A stretch of 64,000 nt of DNA from Desmodus rotundus (GCF_022682495.2 NC_071393.1:112980239-113044238); one strand, 5' to 3'. Numbered from the stretch's first letter, positions 23,341 to 34,773 are shown. Numbers and translations: made by a program. The notes: generated from the letters alone by a model not told the origin.

Positions 23341-23564
23341 TCAAGAACAGTAAATGGGTTTATTTCCAGGTGCCAAGAGATCAAAAGGTGATGTCTGCCT
23401 AGAGCCCTGCGTTGAAAAGGCTTATGGCACCATAGTTGGTCAGGGAAAAAGGGTGCCAAAATCAATTAGCAATATCTGCCATTGTCAAAACAGTGAGGAG
23501 AAGGGTTGGAAGAAGGTCACATTCTGTTCTTATCTCTTCTTTTTCCTATTGGTATGAAGCTCAT

Positions 23565-23660
23565 CTAGGCCATGACCTTGCCTTTATTCCCCCATCTAAT
23601 TTCCCTACAGCCACTTAACACAGTACCTTGCATATAGCAGAAAGTAAACATTTTAAAGTT
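23565..23660 (+). mobile_element. L2 LINE 3' end fragment
   Basis: CCACTTAACACAGTACCTTGC, then ATATAGCAGAAAGTAAAC, fit the L2/MIR terminal pattern. Confidence 0.45.
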
Positions 23661-23723
23661 GATCCATACATTTTGCTAAACTCAATTCAAGTTACAATAA
23701 AGCAGAGGCCCTATGAGGTAGAG

Positions 23724-23859
23724 CAGTGGCTCTCAGCCCTGGGAAGCTTTTAAAAAAATAGTGATGTCTGGGTTTCATCCTCATGGGTTCCAGTTTAATT
23801 AGTCTGGGAAAGATCCAGCACTAGTAGTTTTTAAAGCTCCCCAAGGCTGGGAACCATTG
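23724..23859 (+). mobile_element. MER5A-like hAT-Charlie MITE
   Basis: It starts CAGTGGCTCTCAGCCCTGGG and ends CCAAGGCTGGGAACCATTG, a degenerate inverted repeat. Internal AATAGTGATGTCTGGGTTTC and GTTTTTAAAGCTCCCCAAGG match MER5A. Confidence 0.82.
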
Positions 23860-23874
23860 GTTGAAGAAAAGGGC

Positions 23875-24020
23875 ATTGGGTTTCTGAAGTTCTGGGCTGA
23901 CTGAATAACCGTGTGATCATGAACACATCGCTGTACTCCAGCGGGTCTCTGTTTCACCCGTTAGAAAATGAAGTGGTTTTACTGCATTGTAGTTAAGGTG
24001 CATTCGAGCTCTAACGACTT
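23875..24020 (+). mobile_element. MIR-family fragment
   Basis: GTGTGATCATGAACACATCGC, GGTCTCTGTTTCACCCG and TAGAAAATGAAGTGGTTTTACTG fit MIR or MIR3. Confidence 0.5.
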
Positions 24021-24171
24021 TTTTCTTCCATTTTAAAATGAGTTTCTCTACCGGCAGAGTCTGGCTGTTATACTGGGGATCTAAAAACCTTCACCAAATG
24101 CTCTCAGAATTAGAAGAAATGGAAACCTAATGTATATTCTTTCCTTACCCCCAACAGAAACCCTACTTCTT

Positions 24172-24206
24172 AAATCAATCAATCGATAATCAATCAATTA
24201 ATTAGG
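24172..24206 (+). repeat. (AATC)n imperfect microsatellite
   Basis: AAATCAATCAATCGATAATC and continuing repeats. Confidence 0.85.
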
Positions 24207-24433
24207 ATAAGGGTAATCTGGTAGTCATTAAGCTTCAGCTATTCTTAGATATGCACGATTGACATTTTGTCATATTTGTGAAATGTGATTTAAGAAAAGA
24301 TCCTAAACTTCTCTCACAAACCGTGTCGACTTTATGGAGCCTCCTATGTAGGACATTTGGAGCTGCCTAAAATCAAGGACTTCATGAATCTCTATTATTG
24401 TTTAGAATTATTCAAGGGGCTGTGTGGAGAACA

Positions 24434-24970
24434 CAGTTTTCCCCTCTTGTGCCCAGAGGATACATTCCAAGATCTCCAGGGGATGCCTGACACCGTGGGG
24501 AGTACCAAACTCTATAAACTCATACGTACTATGCATTTTCCTATACCTACATACTTATGATAAAGTAATTTATAAATTAGGAACAGTAAAGGGATTAACA
24601 ACAATAACTAATAGTAAAATAGAACAATTTAAACAATATACTATAATAAAAGTTACGGGAATGCGGTTTCTCTCTCTGTGTCTCTCTGATACCCAATCTG
24701 ATAACCAACATGGCTACTGACTAACTGACAGGCAGGGAGCGTGTGCAAGGCAGGTACATTGGACAGGGGGATGACTCATGTCCCAGGCGGGATAGAGGGA
24801 TGGAGTGGCTCCTCAAGGGAGGGGTCTAGACAGCGAGGGATTTCATCACGCTACTGAGAATGGAACACAATGTAAAACTTATGAATTGTTTACTTCTGAC
24901 TTTCCATTTAATATTTTTGGACCAGGGCTACTGACTGAAACCAGAGAAAGTGGTTAAGGATAGACTATTA
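24434..24970 (+). mobile_element. Tigger-type (TcMar) DNA transposon relic
   Basis: It starts CAGTTTTCCCCTCTTGTGCCC. Internal CCAAGATCTCCAGGGGATGCC, ACATACTTATGATAAAGTAA, AATTAGGAACAGTAAAGGG and AACAACAATAACTAATAGTA follow a non-autonomous Tigger-type element in order. The 3' end has TTTTTGGACCAGGGCTACTGAC and TGAAACCAGAGAAAG. TA follows the right end. The subfamily is not certain. Confidence 0.75.
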
Positions 24971-24999
24971 TACAAAGAAACACAAAATTCTGTCCCGAG

Positions 25000-26080
25000 G
25001 AACTCAGACTATAACTGAGGAAAGAAAATTAACACACAAGTTAGAACTAAATGCAGGGTCCTGACAGTAAGAGTTTTCAGGTGGCACCTAGGAAAGGGAA
25101 AGACCCATGTTCCTCCTCCCATTCCCAGCTAGGTCTCTTTGACCTTAAGAGCGCTGGTATCATCTTGAGCCTGCTCTCCAGTTTAGTCACACCATGACTA
25201 ATTCCTGGCCATAGAAAAGGGCTCCCAGGATGCTTCCTAACTGCTGAGCACAGCAGGAAGCACCAAGAAATATCTTCCACCCTTCCCATCATCTTTGCCT
25301 TCTATTCCCCTAGTAATGGCTCCCAAATTCATTCCCAAGCAATTTACATGCAAATTAGACTAGAAGGAGGCAGCAAGAATTGGGGGTGGTTGGGGGGCAG
25401 CAGCAGAGAGAAAGTAAATTGAATCCCAGACACCTACAATTGAGAACCAAATGTTCTGTTCCTTGAAAACAGAGTCTGGATGGTGCTGAAACTAGGTCTA
25501 TAGAGGACGTAGTGAATGTGGACTTGGTAAAGGTCAGACATCTGGGCACTGTGTGCTGAGCAGGCAGACTCTCTGAAATTGCCGGGGCATTGTAGTACTT
25601 GATTGACAGGTCTTGCAAACCAGTGTTCTTTGGCCATCTCCCAGGGGTTAACTCTCAACACTGGTTGTTTCTCTTTCTGTGAGTGTGATCAGTCGTTGCT
25701 GAAGGCTGCTGACAGTCATGGCAATTGGGTTAAGCTGAGTCCTGCCTACCTGGGACCAGCACTAGAACATTCTTCCCTGTCTTAGACACTTTTTGCTCAG
25801 TTCCACCTCAGAATAACCTTCTCTGGTAGCAGCTGCTTTGTTACATTCTCTCCAAACATAGCTTCCCAGAATGTGGACCATCCAGACCGGCCCTGACCTT
25901 ACAGCTGAGGAAATCAGTCCCTTCTGTTAGGGGTTGTCAGCATCACGACGCTCTGATGGTGTATGCTCAGGTCTGGAGAGTACCAGGAGGAGACAGGACA
26001 CCACACAGTTAGCCTTTGGCCTCCTCTTTAAGTTCTAAATTAACCCCTTTGGTGATCGCATCTGCCCCCATGTCTTCCAT
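25000..26080. other. No recognised feature
   Basis: This is unique-looking intronic sequence between a Tigger-type relic and a long L2. No repeat family or convincing frame was found. Confidence 0.45.
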
Positions 26081-26089
26081 CTCACTTCC

Positions 26090-26878
26090 ACTCTCTGACC
26101 CTCTCTCTGAACCTGTGTGGAAGGCCAGGCCCACATTTCCCTTTGTCTAAAACATTTTCCCATGGATGTCCCATTACTACCTCAAAAACAATATGCCCCG
26201 AATGGAACTCATCATTAGCCCCCAAATGCCTCACTAACTTGCTCCTCACTTTTATATTTTATATATTTTTAAGGACAATACTATCCTAACTGTCATGAAG
26301 GATTGAAACTGGGCAAATCTTTGACTCAACCCTCTTATTTTCCCTCCACAGTGCCCCTCAGTCTCCAAATCTATTGCTTCTCATCATAGAATGCCTTATC
26401 ACCCATCTATTACTATCTTTTTTAATGTACACAACTCAGGCCCCCATTTTCCTTCACCTGCATTACTGTGATACTTCCTTAATTTGGTTCCTTAATCCTC
26501 TTTCTGGATTCTCCCCACTGGCCCCTTCCTCCATCCTCCATACTGCTGCTAGACTAACCCTTCAAGAACATAGATCTGTCACCCCATTCTCTCACGCAGA
26601 ATGAGCTTTTGTGGTCACGTTATTGCCTATAATGTCCAAATCTTTCAGCCTGTTTTCAAGGAGGTCTACAGTTTGGTCATCCTCTGAAGTTCCTTCACTC
26701 TGTACCCTGCTCCAGCCACACTGCACTACTCACTCCTTTCTCAACATGCTCCAGAATTCCTTCTCTTGGCCAGAAACGTCCTTCCTTCCATATCATCTTA
26801 ACAAACCCCTACCTCTTCTTCAGGACTCACTTCCTTAATGAAGTCAACTCCCATCCCACACATTTTCCTAGAGTGGTG
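26090..26878 (+). mobile_element. L2 LINE, long fragment
   Basis: Nearly 800 bases follow L2 order: GAATGGAACTCATCATTAGCC, TCTTTGACTCAACCCTC, CTGCTGCTAGACTAACCC, CTGCTCCAGCCACACTGC, TTCTTCAGGACTCACTTCC. It is one of the longest old LINE relics here. Confidence 0.75.
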
Positions 26879-27606
26879 CCTTTTAACATTTGAAAGTTTA
26901 CCTGATGACATGCTGGTTATTAAGACTATGATAAAAAGATGTTAAAAGCAGCAGTACAAAAAGCAAAACCATAAAAAACTAGAGAAGGTGGTCACAGGGT
27001 GGCCTCTTTCAACACATTTTCTTTCTTCCAATCAATGGGCCAGGCCTCAGGCTGTTAAAATCCTTCTACCCTGTAATTTTTCCTTTGCACTTATAGTTTA
27101 GCTCTCGCCATCTGTCATTCCTGATGGGTGCCGTACAAGAGTTTGCCTTCCCCACCAGTTCAAAAGCTCACGCAGAGAGCACCGAGGAAGTGTGAACTTC
27201 AGGGTGCCTTAACGTTTGTCAATGCTATCACCAGGTTATTGGCCTCTGCTGTAGTTATGGGCAGAATGGTTGTGGTGGGGATAGTAGGAGGTGGCTGCAT
27301 ATATGAAGTGGGTCCCTTATTGGCTTGGGCTCTGGGCCTAAATACCCACGCATAACTCTTCCACACTAGGCCAGACAGACTTTGGGGCAGCACATTTTCC
27401 TGTACAGGGTAGACCTAAATAAAATTCCCCTGTACACTGAAACCAATCTCAGATCACACCGTTCTCAAGCCACTCTGTGGAAAGGCCACACTGAATGCTT
27501 GTGAATACAGGGCAAGAGTTCAGCAGAGCATGGGTAAACCCAAATGACCTTATTTATCCCCCTTGGGAAGCACCTACAAAAAACATGGTGTCCTGGAATC
27601 TGACCA

Positions 27607-27802
27607 CTTTTTTTTTAAAGATTTTATTTATTCATTTTTAGCAGGGAAGGGAGAGAGTGAGAGGGAAACATCAATGTGTGGTTGCCTCTCACGTGCCCCC
27701 TACTGAGGCCCACAATCCAGGCACGTGCCCCAGGGGAATCGAACCAATGACCCCTTGCTCCGCAGGCCAGCACTCAATCCACTGAGCCGTACAGCCAGGG
27801 CA
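27607..27802 (-). mobile_element. Bat VES SINE (GATTTTATTTATT tail subtype)
   Basis: In plus-strand order it has poly-T, AAAGATTTTATTTATTC, GGGAGAGAGTGAGAGGG and ATCGAACCAATGACCCC. It ends with GAGCCGTACAGCCAGGGC. The 11-mer GAATCTGACCA is exact at 27596-27606 and 27803-27813 (target-site duplication). Its tail differs from the AATAAACAT-type VES copies, so it is a separate subfamily. Confidence 0.93.
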
Positions 27803-27894
27803 GAATCTGACCATTCTGATCTGGACTCCTGGATGGAAAGGAGTGGGAAATTGTGCTGAGAAAACTTCGCCCGGAGGCTACCATTACCCAGTGA

Positions 27895-28035
27895 CTACTA
27901 TCACTGCGAGTCAGGTGCCTGTGCTAGGTAAGAGCTTGACACGTCATCTCGCTTAGTCCTCCCAGCAATCTGATGTGGGTGTTAATATTATTATCACTAT
28001 TTTATGGAGATACCAAAGTTTAGAGACGTCTGCAT
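27895..28035 (-). mobile_element. MIR SINE fragment
   Basis: CAGGTGCCTGTGCTAGGTAAG, CTTAGTCCTCCCAGCAATC and TTATTATCACTATTTTATGGAG are the complement of the MIR 3' half. Confidence 0.7.
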
Positions 28036-28084
28036 TTGTGACTCATAAAACAGAGTGTTTAGTAAATTTTATTAATGTTTTAAT

Positions 28085-28200
28085 GTATTAATTGAGCATT
28101 TTACTACTGTGCTAGATAGACATTGTAGAAGAGACCAGGATAAATTAGACCTGCTCCCTGACCCAAGAAGTTCAGAGGCCAGTGAAGGAGACAGTTAAGT
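28085..28200 (-). mobile_element. L2 LINE 3' end
   Basis: ATTGAGCATTTTACTACTGTGC, GACCTGCTCCCTGACCC and AAGTTCAGAGGCCAGTG fit reverse L2. Confidence 0.5.
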
Positions 28201-28347
28201 ATTCCAGTAAACCAGATTTTGCTAGGGAGAGGGATAGGTTGGCATTGACTTAGTAGTCTTATTTAGAAAAAAGAATTTGGGCCAGAGGCCTTCCAAGACA
28301 GGCCAGATTCAAAAGGCAGCTAGAGGAGGGCATGTGTCTTCTGGGAA

Positions 28348-28470
28348 ACTAAACTGTGAGCTCTTTGAGGGTGGAATCAAATCTTTTATGCATATTTCTA
28401 TTCGAGAGATTTTTATCAAGCATCTTCTATGTACCTGCCAGAATAGTATGCGTATGAAGAGGGGATGAGA
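28348..28470 (+). mobile_element. L2 LINE fragments, head-to-head
   Basis: AACTGTGAGCTCTTTGAGGG (forward L2) is followed by TCAAGCATCTTCTATGTACC (reverse L2 terminus). These are probably two short fragments. Confidence 0.4.
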
Positions 28471-28899
28471 TAGAAAGAAAAACAAAGTCAAGTTGTTGCC
28501 CTCAGACCTCTGGGCAAACTTACTCCTTAGTCATTAGCGGTATTTCCTTCTCTAGCCACCCAAGGATCTTCTCTTCCTCCCTCTCTCCATGAACACTTGA
28601 CTGACTTGTTCATTTGACTGTCCTCTGATTCGTCTGGGTCAGGCAACCCTGAACAGCATCTGGGGCTGGAATTCTGAGACCTAAAAGACTACAAAAAAAG
28701 AACTTCACATCCTGAAATATTTAAAGGTCACTTTCTGAGCCTGTCTATGCACATACTTCAGAGGAGATTTAATGATACCCAACTCACCTGAAATTCACCT
28801 GCTAATCCACATGTTCCCACCCTTCATGGAGGTGCAACAATGCTGATGATTGGGAAGGAAGAGATGCTGGGTTTCCCACGTTTGCCTTTGTCCTGTGTC

Positions 28900-28965
28900 T
28901 GCACATGTGTCTGCACATGTGAGTGCGTGTGTATATGTGTACATGCACGTGAAACCACATGCAGG
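28900..28965 (+). repeat. Degenerate (TG)n-rich tract
   Basis: GTCTGCACATGT occurs twice in tandem at about 28898-28921, followed by a TG/CA-rich stretch. Confidence 0.7.
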
Positions 28966-29809
28966 TGTAAGTGATACTTCTCAGGCTCACCACCCACATT
29001 GGAGGAACCCAGGTCTGGTTTCCCGCAGGCCTGCAAGGGTGATATCCATATCCAGGAAACCACCCCACGCCTGACTAATTGACCTGAATGGCAAGGCAAG
29101 CCTCTGGGAATTCCCAGGGGCTTGTCTGAAGAGAGCTCTAAACAGTCCTAATAACAAAGGCAGAAAAAATAACAACAGTCCATCTTGGCGCCCTGGCTGT
29201 AAATGGCTCATTTACTCTGGCAAGAGGAATGGAGTTTTAATGACAAATTGTAATGCTGCACAGCAGGCTTGGTTGTGTGCTGTAAATTATTTTGAAAGAG
29301 GCACTATGCCTTAAAAAAAAATGATTGTTCTCTGCTGTGGAGTCTAGACTCATCATGAAGTGAGAGTGACTGGGGTCTCCCCCTACCACCCCCACTCCTC
29401 ATTTCTCACTTCCACCCCCTTCTAATGCTTCCCTGCTCCATCTCCAGGTCTATTCTTTCCTGGCTCTTGGGCAATGAAGACATGGCATTGCGTTTCATAG
29501 GTGGGCTTCATAGCCATTGCACTTTCTGTCCTGGGAGTGCGAAGGAATAAAGCCGAATTTCACAAGACCCAGATCTAGAGGGCACAGGGTTCAAAAGGCA
29601 CTGCTAATGTTCCCCGGTGAGAACTTCCTGGTCTCTCTTCCATACAGGATTCACTTTCCCCGAGGAAGAAAGAGTTCTGAGAACTGTGTTGGAGAGATTT
29701 AGAGGCATGCCAAGAGACCTCCCCACTTACACCTTTGACATCTTTTGACATCCCTGGGGGATAAGAGACAGATGCCACTGAAGCACTGTGCCGGAGCTAG
29801 TGCTTACTC

Positions 29810-30135
29810 AATATTCACACCGGTGACTAAACTTCCCAGGCTCCCTTGTAGTTGGGTTGGGCCATGTGACTGGTTTTGGCCATGGACTACAATTGAAAGT
29901 GAAATGTGTCATTTCAAAGTCAAAACAGTTGAGATCCTATTTGGCTCCTCTCTCTCTACATCTCAGTGGTGATCTTGGAGGCCATTGGTTCCAGATGGAG
30001 TAGGCATGAGATAAAGAAGGGCACCATGTCCAACACTGAACTTTGAATTCTGATGAACAAGAGATAGAATGGTATTGTGTTAAGCCAGTGAGATTTCAGG
30101 GTTTTGTTGTTATTGTAGTGCACTCGAGCCTAGCC
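29810..30135 (+). mobile_element. LTR-like interspersed repeat (family uncertain)
   Basis: TTCCCAGGCTCCCTTGTAG, GGGCCATGTGACTGG and the end GTTAAGCCAGTGAGATTTCAGG, then CTCGAGCCTAGCCTGACCAG, make a coherent old LTR-like element. The same family occurs at 19370-19715. Confidence 0.5.
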
Positions 30136-30339
30136 TGACCAGTGTACCCGTCATCTGTAGGGCCCATACTGGACTTGTGTTTCCTGGTACTTGGTAGCTC
30201 ACCCCCATACTGCCCCTGTGCATTATCCTTGTCTGCTTTGAGGCCTGACTGTGGAGCAATGTCAATGCAATCAGAGAGACCTGCATTCCAGCCTGGCTCT
30301 GCCACTTAAACTAGGAACACAGTTTACTTTGGTGACCAT

Positions 30340-31330
30340 GTGAAGATTGGACTTGGAAAGGAACAGGCTGAAGACAAAGCTACTGCAGTTTAAGAAGACA
30401 GAGATGATGAGAGCCTGATGTATGGGTAGTGACAGACAGATGGAGAGAAGGGGATGAATTATTGGAGGCCATTCTGAGATGTATCTGTGAGGAAAAGTCA
30501 TTAGGATAAAGGATGTAGGATGTGATTGGATGCAGAACAAAGCAGGGGTGGCTTGAGACTAATGTGGCTCAGTTGGCTCAGTATCATCCTGCAAAGTGAA
30601 AGGTCACTAGTTCAATTCCTGGTCAGGGCACATGCCTAGGTTGTGGGTTCAGTTGCTTGTCGGGGCACATACGAGAGGCAACCAATTGATGTGATGTTTC
30701 TATCTCACATTGGTATTTCTCTCCCTCTCTTTTTCCCTTCCTTTCTCTCTCTGAAAAAAAAAAAAAGAATCCAGTGACAAGGTATAAGTTGATGCTATGA
30801 TGCTACATCAGTCGAAGGAGAGGCAGTTCTATGAGTAACATAACAAAGAGGAATGCCTGTGAGACATTTGGGTAGTGATGTCTAGCAAGCAGTGAAATAC
30901 ATGGCTAAAGATATAAATTTGGGTTTTGTCAATACCGAAATTGTAGACAAAAGCTGAGCGGATAAAATAGATGAAGACGACTGTACAGCAAGAAAGCAAA
31001 GGTGAGAATCTGAGGATCACCAATATTAATGGAGTGTGACGGAGAAAAAACTACCAGCAACAGGCAGAGACAGACTGAGAAGAGCCAGGAGAATGCTCGG
31101 TTCTGGAGTGCATGGGAGTAAAGAGCTTCAGGGAGGCCAGTGGTCAACAGTGTCAAATACAGCAGCGAGGGCTTGGGTGATCTCAGAAGTGGCAGAGGGC
31201 CAAGGAGTGAAGGGAAATGGGGGGCAGAGACACTGACGTTTGAAAAGTCTGGGTGGGAGTTGGAGGTAGGAGAGGGCAGGAGCTGAAATGATGCAGGAGA
31301 GGAGGCAGAGATTCTGCAATGCTTTGGAGT
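30340..31330 (+). mobile_element. Ancient purine-rich interspersed repeat (unnamed), split by a SINE
   Basis: CCATTCTGAGATGTATCTGTG, GTAGTGATGTCTAGCAAGCAG, ATATAAATTTGGGTTTTGTC, GGAGGCCAGTGGTCAACAG and GTGTCAAATACAGCAGCGAG keep the same order as in 14760-15400. A VES SINE interrupts it at about 30553-30768. Confidence 0.45.
30553..30768 (+). mobile_element. Bat VES SINE
   Basis: It has AATGTGGCTCAGTTGGCTCAG, TAGTTCAATTCCTGGTCAGGG, CAATTGATGTGATGTTTC, a TCTC-rich segment and poly-A. The head is mutated and I see no clear target-site duplication. Confidence 0.85.
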
Positions 31331-31334
31331 CAAA

Positions 31335-31480
31335 CACAGCTTAGTTAGACTCTCAGCTTCCGTGCAGTTGTGTGGACTGGCGTGCACCATTTAACCTCCA
31401 AGCCTGTTTCTCATCCGTAAGATGAACATAATAAAAGCGAGACCACAAGGTATACAGTGGGTGCTCAATAAATGGAGCTA
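31335..31480 (+). mobile_element. MIR SINE
   Basis: TTTCTCATCCGTAAGATGAAC, ATAATAAAAGCGAGACC and GTGGGTGCTCAATAAATGG fit the MIR 3' half. Confidence 0.65.
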
Positions 31481-32019
31481 GAGGAGGACATGAGCATAGG
31501 AGGGGTTGCTAAAAGACAGAAGTAATAGGGACTGATAGGACAAATTCAGACGTTGGCCCCAATAACATCAAGTTGTGTAATTCGAATGCTACTAATTTCT
31601 CTTTCTGAAAGTGGAAGAAATTGTGGGTTTTCAGATCACTGCACTTGATGAACTGAGACGTGTTGGTTACAGAATGTGACAGAGTCGGTAATTGTTTAGA
31701 AAGGCACTGTGTGTGAAAGTCAGGTCGAAGTTGAGGGATAATAGTAAAGATTGGAGTGCCAGTTCAGCAGTGCTAAGCACAGGGAGAAGACAAGTGATGA
31801 AATAGAAACAAGATGGCAGATGAAACAAGGTCATAGGGAAGGAAGGAGAGGGTGGGGTCAGGGCTGTCTTTGAACAGGAGGAGGGTCACCCCTGGCATGT
31901 CCCTCATCGGAAAGTTCCCAAGTGAGCAAATTCTCAGCTGGGGGAGGGGAGGGAGGGATAAGAGTGATTGGCGGTCATCCAGGTTGCCCTTTTGCCATGC
32001 AAAGGAAGAGCTAGAGTCC

Positions 32020-32105
32020 AGAAAGCTGACTTACAGAGGTTACACACATGGTTGACGCAGAGCTGGGGCTAGAACCTGGATCCCTTGCCTTTTCCCATGG
32101 CATCT
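32020..32105 (-). mobile_element. MIR SINE fragment
   Basis: TTACAGAGGTTACACACATGG and GAGCTGGGGCTAGAACCTGG fit reverse-complement MIR. Confidence 0.45.
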
Positions 32106-32379
32106 GTTTGGCTGAAATGAATTAAAAATGAAAGAATTGGCTTGTCTTGTTTGGTGAGTTCCCCTTTTGGTGATCCCTTCTTGCTGGACTAGAATGGGAA
32201 AGAGGAAACCTAGTAAGAAATGAAAATCCTCCATCAGAGAAAGTGAACTGGGGAAATGTCATAGGTTTCACTGCAATACTTAGGGGCCCACACCCTTGCA
32301 CTATATACTACTTTAGTTTATTAGTGAGACACCTAGTATGTTAGTGCTAAAAAATTAATAAAAACTAGTTATGGAAGAG

Positions 32380-32470
32380 GCAACTCATTTTACAGATGAA
32401 GAAAGCGCACAGGGAACCCACGGCCAAGCTGAGACTAGAACTGAGGTGTTCAGATTTCCAGCCACAGGAA
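32380..32470 (-). mobile_element. MIR SINE fragment
   Basis: ATTTTACAGATGAAGAAAGCGC and GACTAGAACTGAGGTGTTCAG fit reverse-complement MIR. A short (TG)n follows at 32477-32496. Confidence 0.6.
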
Positions 32471-32499
32471 CACCATTGTGTGTATGTGTGTGTGTGCAA

Positions 32500-33755
32500 G
32501 CGAATGGTGTTCTGGCTGCTTTGACATGCTGCTCTAAGTAGCTCAGAAGGCAAATGGGGAGGAAACAGGAAGCCCTTTGTCCCATTCTCTAGCTGCATCT
32601 CAGGGCAGCCTTACCAGGCTGTGAATCCTGGCAACGTGGTGTTCAGGGAGAGGTATCTAGATTGACCAGATGAATTCAGCTCTTTGCTTTGCTGCTGAAT
32701 ACCTGGCCCTGTGGGCCAGTGTGTGTTGTTGGTCAGCCCCAGGGGAGGAGAGATAATCGCTCCAGGGGAGCACAGGTAATCTCATCCCATCCTTGGGCAT
32801 CTGGGGATTCACCACAGGACAGAATGAGACTACAAATCCCTTTCATGGGGTCAGCCAGTAATTCACCTGTCTCTGCTGCCTGCCCTTCACAACACCTTCG
32901 ACCTCTCTGTTTATCACTGACTGCTGTCTTCGGATTCTAATTTACTGCCAGGAATGACACTCCCTCCAGCTACAGCCCATTCCTCCCATCTCCCAAACCA
33001 AATAGATGTCTTTTAAAGTTATATAAGGAAGAGGGGCACTTCCTTCCCCAGGAGCGAGTGTGACAATATCACTTAGCATTCACTTAGCGCTTTTAATGGA
33101 ATGGTCTTTGCCATTAGTTCAAGCCAAAAATAATGAGGCCATAAAGAAAAAGGGAAAAGAAACAATAGGATGTAAGTGATGTTTAAAACTCTTCTGTGCT
33201 CCCAGCTCAGGCAGAATCACCTCCACTCAACAGGCTGGACAAGTGGTCAGGGTGACAGGCTGTGGCTCTAAGGTGATCTGTGCTAAGATGGTTGAGCCTG
33301 CAGGCACCCATTCCTTTACTGTCACCCAGAAAAAGCTACAGGAGGGCTGGGGATCCCGTTCTGGTACAAACGCCCTAGTATTTTCTTGTGTGGTAATATC
33401 TTATTCACAGTGAGGTTCACTGAGGTTGAAGAGGAGCTGATACTCAGCATGTCTCCTGGTAAAGACCATGCATGGGAGGGAGAACCCAGGATGAGGCAAG
33501 AACACATCAAATGGTGGGGACCAGTGAAGTCATGCTATGCTAGAGACCGAAGCCAGGAGGGCTCTCTTGGTGACAATCATCCCGAATGCCCAAGTCAGCT
33601 GATCTCACAGGAATTCAAACAAAAAGACAACGGAAATATAAGCTTCAGTGATGTTCTGATGAAAAACCCAGCACTGGTAAAAGCAAAGTGCTGGGGTTTA
33701 GAAGAGCTGAGGTCATAGTGGAGCAGGATGGGCCCCAATCCAAAATGCCTACTAT
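32500..33755. other. No recognised repeat
   Basis: This is unique-looking intron. Positions 33010-33175 are discussed as a possible conserved element. The 110-residue frame at 33386-33718 has no recognisable similarity. Confidence 0.4.
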
Positions 33756-33775
33756 CCTTAAAAAGCACAGGCACA

Positions 33776-33999
33776 GCCCTGGCCAGGTGGCTCAGCTGGT
33801 TGGAGTATCATCCCATGCACCAAAATGTTCTGGGTTCCCTCCTTGGTCAGGGCACAGACCTAGGTTGTGGGTTTGATCCTTCGTTGGGGAGTGTATGGGA
33901 GGCAATCAATTGATGTTTCTCTCTCACATGGATCTCTCTCTCCCTCTCTCTCTCCCTTCCTCTCTCTCTAAAATCAATAAACATCCTCGGGTGAGGATA
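33776..33999 (+). mobile_element. Bat VES SINE, full length
   Basis: It has the head GCCCTGGCCAGGTGGCTCAG, a GGTTTGATCC-type box B, TTGATGTTTCTCTCTCACATGG, (TC)n and the tail AAAATCAATAAACATCC with TCGGGTGAGGAT. Flanking 16-mers at 33760-33775 and 34000-34015 match at 15 of 16. It is the reference copy for the AATAAACAT-tail subtype here. Confidence 0.96.
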
Positions 34000-34099
34000 A
34001 AAAAGCACATGCACACACAGGGAAAACACCATATATGACAACGGCAGGCTGGAGTGACACAGCTGCAAGTCAAGGGGTGCCAAAGACTGCAGGAACCCA

Positions 34100-34268
34100 C
34101 CAGAAGTGAGGAAGAGGCGAAGGAGCGTCTTCTACAGTGCAAGTGTGGCTCTGGTGACACCTCACTTTCAGACCGCGGGCCTCCGCAAGCACGAGACAAT
34201 AATTTCTGGTTGTTTGAAGCCACCACTGTTTGTGGTGCTTTGTTACCGGAGCCCTGGGAAGCTAAGAC
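34100..34268 (+). mobile_element. MaLR-type LTR 3' fragment
   Basis: CGAGACAATAATTTCTGGTTG, TTTGAAGCCACCACTG, TTTGTGGTGCTTTGTTACC and GGAGCCCTGGGAAGCTAA match the LTR 3' end. Confidence 0.75.
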
Positions 34269-34304
34269 CCTTGGCTTCTACAAACTTGTGTGATGAGTTT
34301 TCTG

Positions 34305-34773
34305 CCTACTTCGCTGAACTCCCTTTATGCCCTCTCACCCTTACTCCAGCCTCACTGGTTTTTTCTTCAAGTTCAAGAACACAGCAGGGCCCATAGCACT
34401 TTTAAGGCCTTTGTACACACTAGTCCTTTTTCATAGAACATTGTTCTTCCAGCTCTTCATGTAATGGGCATTTTCTTATCTGTTTGGTTTTGCTTAAACT
34501 GTTACTATGTCAGAGGTGCCTTTCTAGGCCATCCTGCTCCTTTTCTTCACAGCACCGATCTTGACCTAAAATTGTTTAACTTTTTTTTAGTTATTTGCCT
34601 TACTCTTCCACTAGAATATTAGCTGCATAAGGGCATTAAAGTAGGCTTGCTATTCTAAGCTGAGCTCACGGTCACTGTTTTGAGGAGGGTTGTTCACCAA
34701 CACATCCCTGAGTTTTCACACAGTGCTTGGCACTTGGAACCTACTCAATGAATATTCTCTTAATAAATGAATG
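34305..34773 (+). mobile_element. L2 LINE fragment with 3' terminus
   Basis: TTACTCCAGCCTCACTGG, GGCCTTTGTACACACTAG, CTAGAATATTAGCTGCATAAGG, CACAGTGCTTGGCACTTGG and TTAATAAATGAATG follow L2 to its end. Two SINEs then interrupt, and the ATGAATGAGTGAATGAATG tail seems to resume at 35261. Confidence 0.75.
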
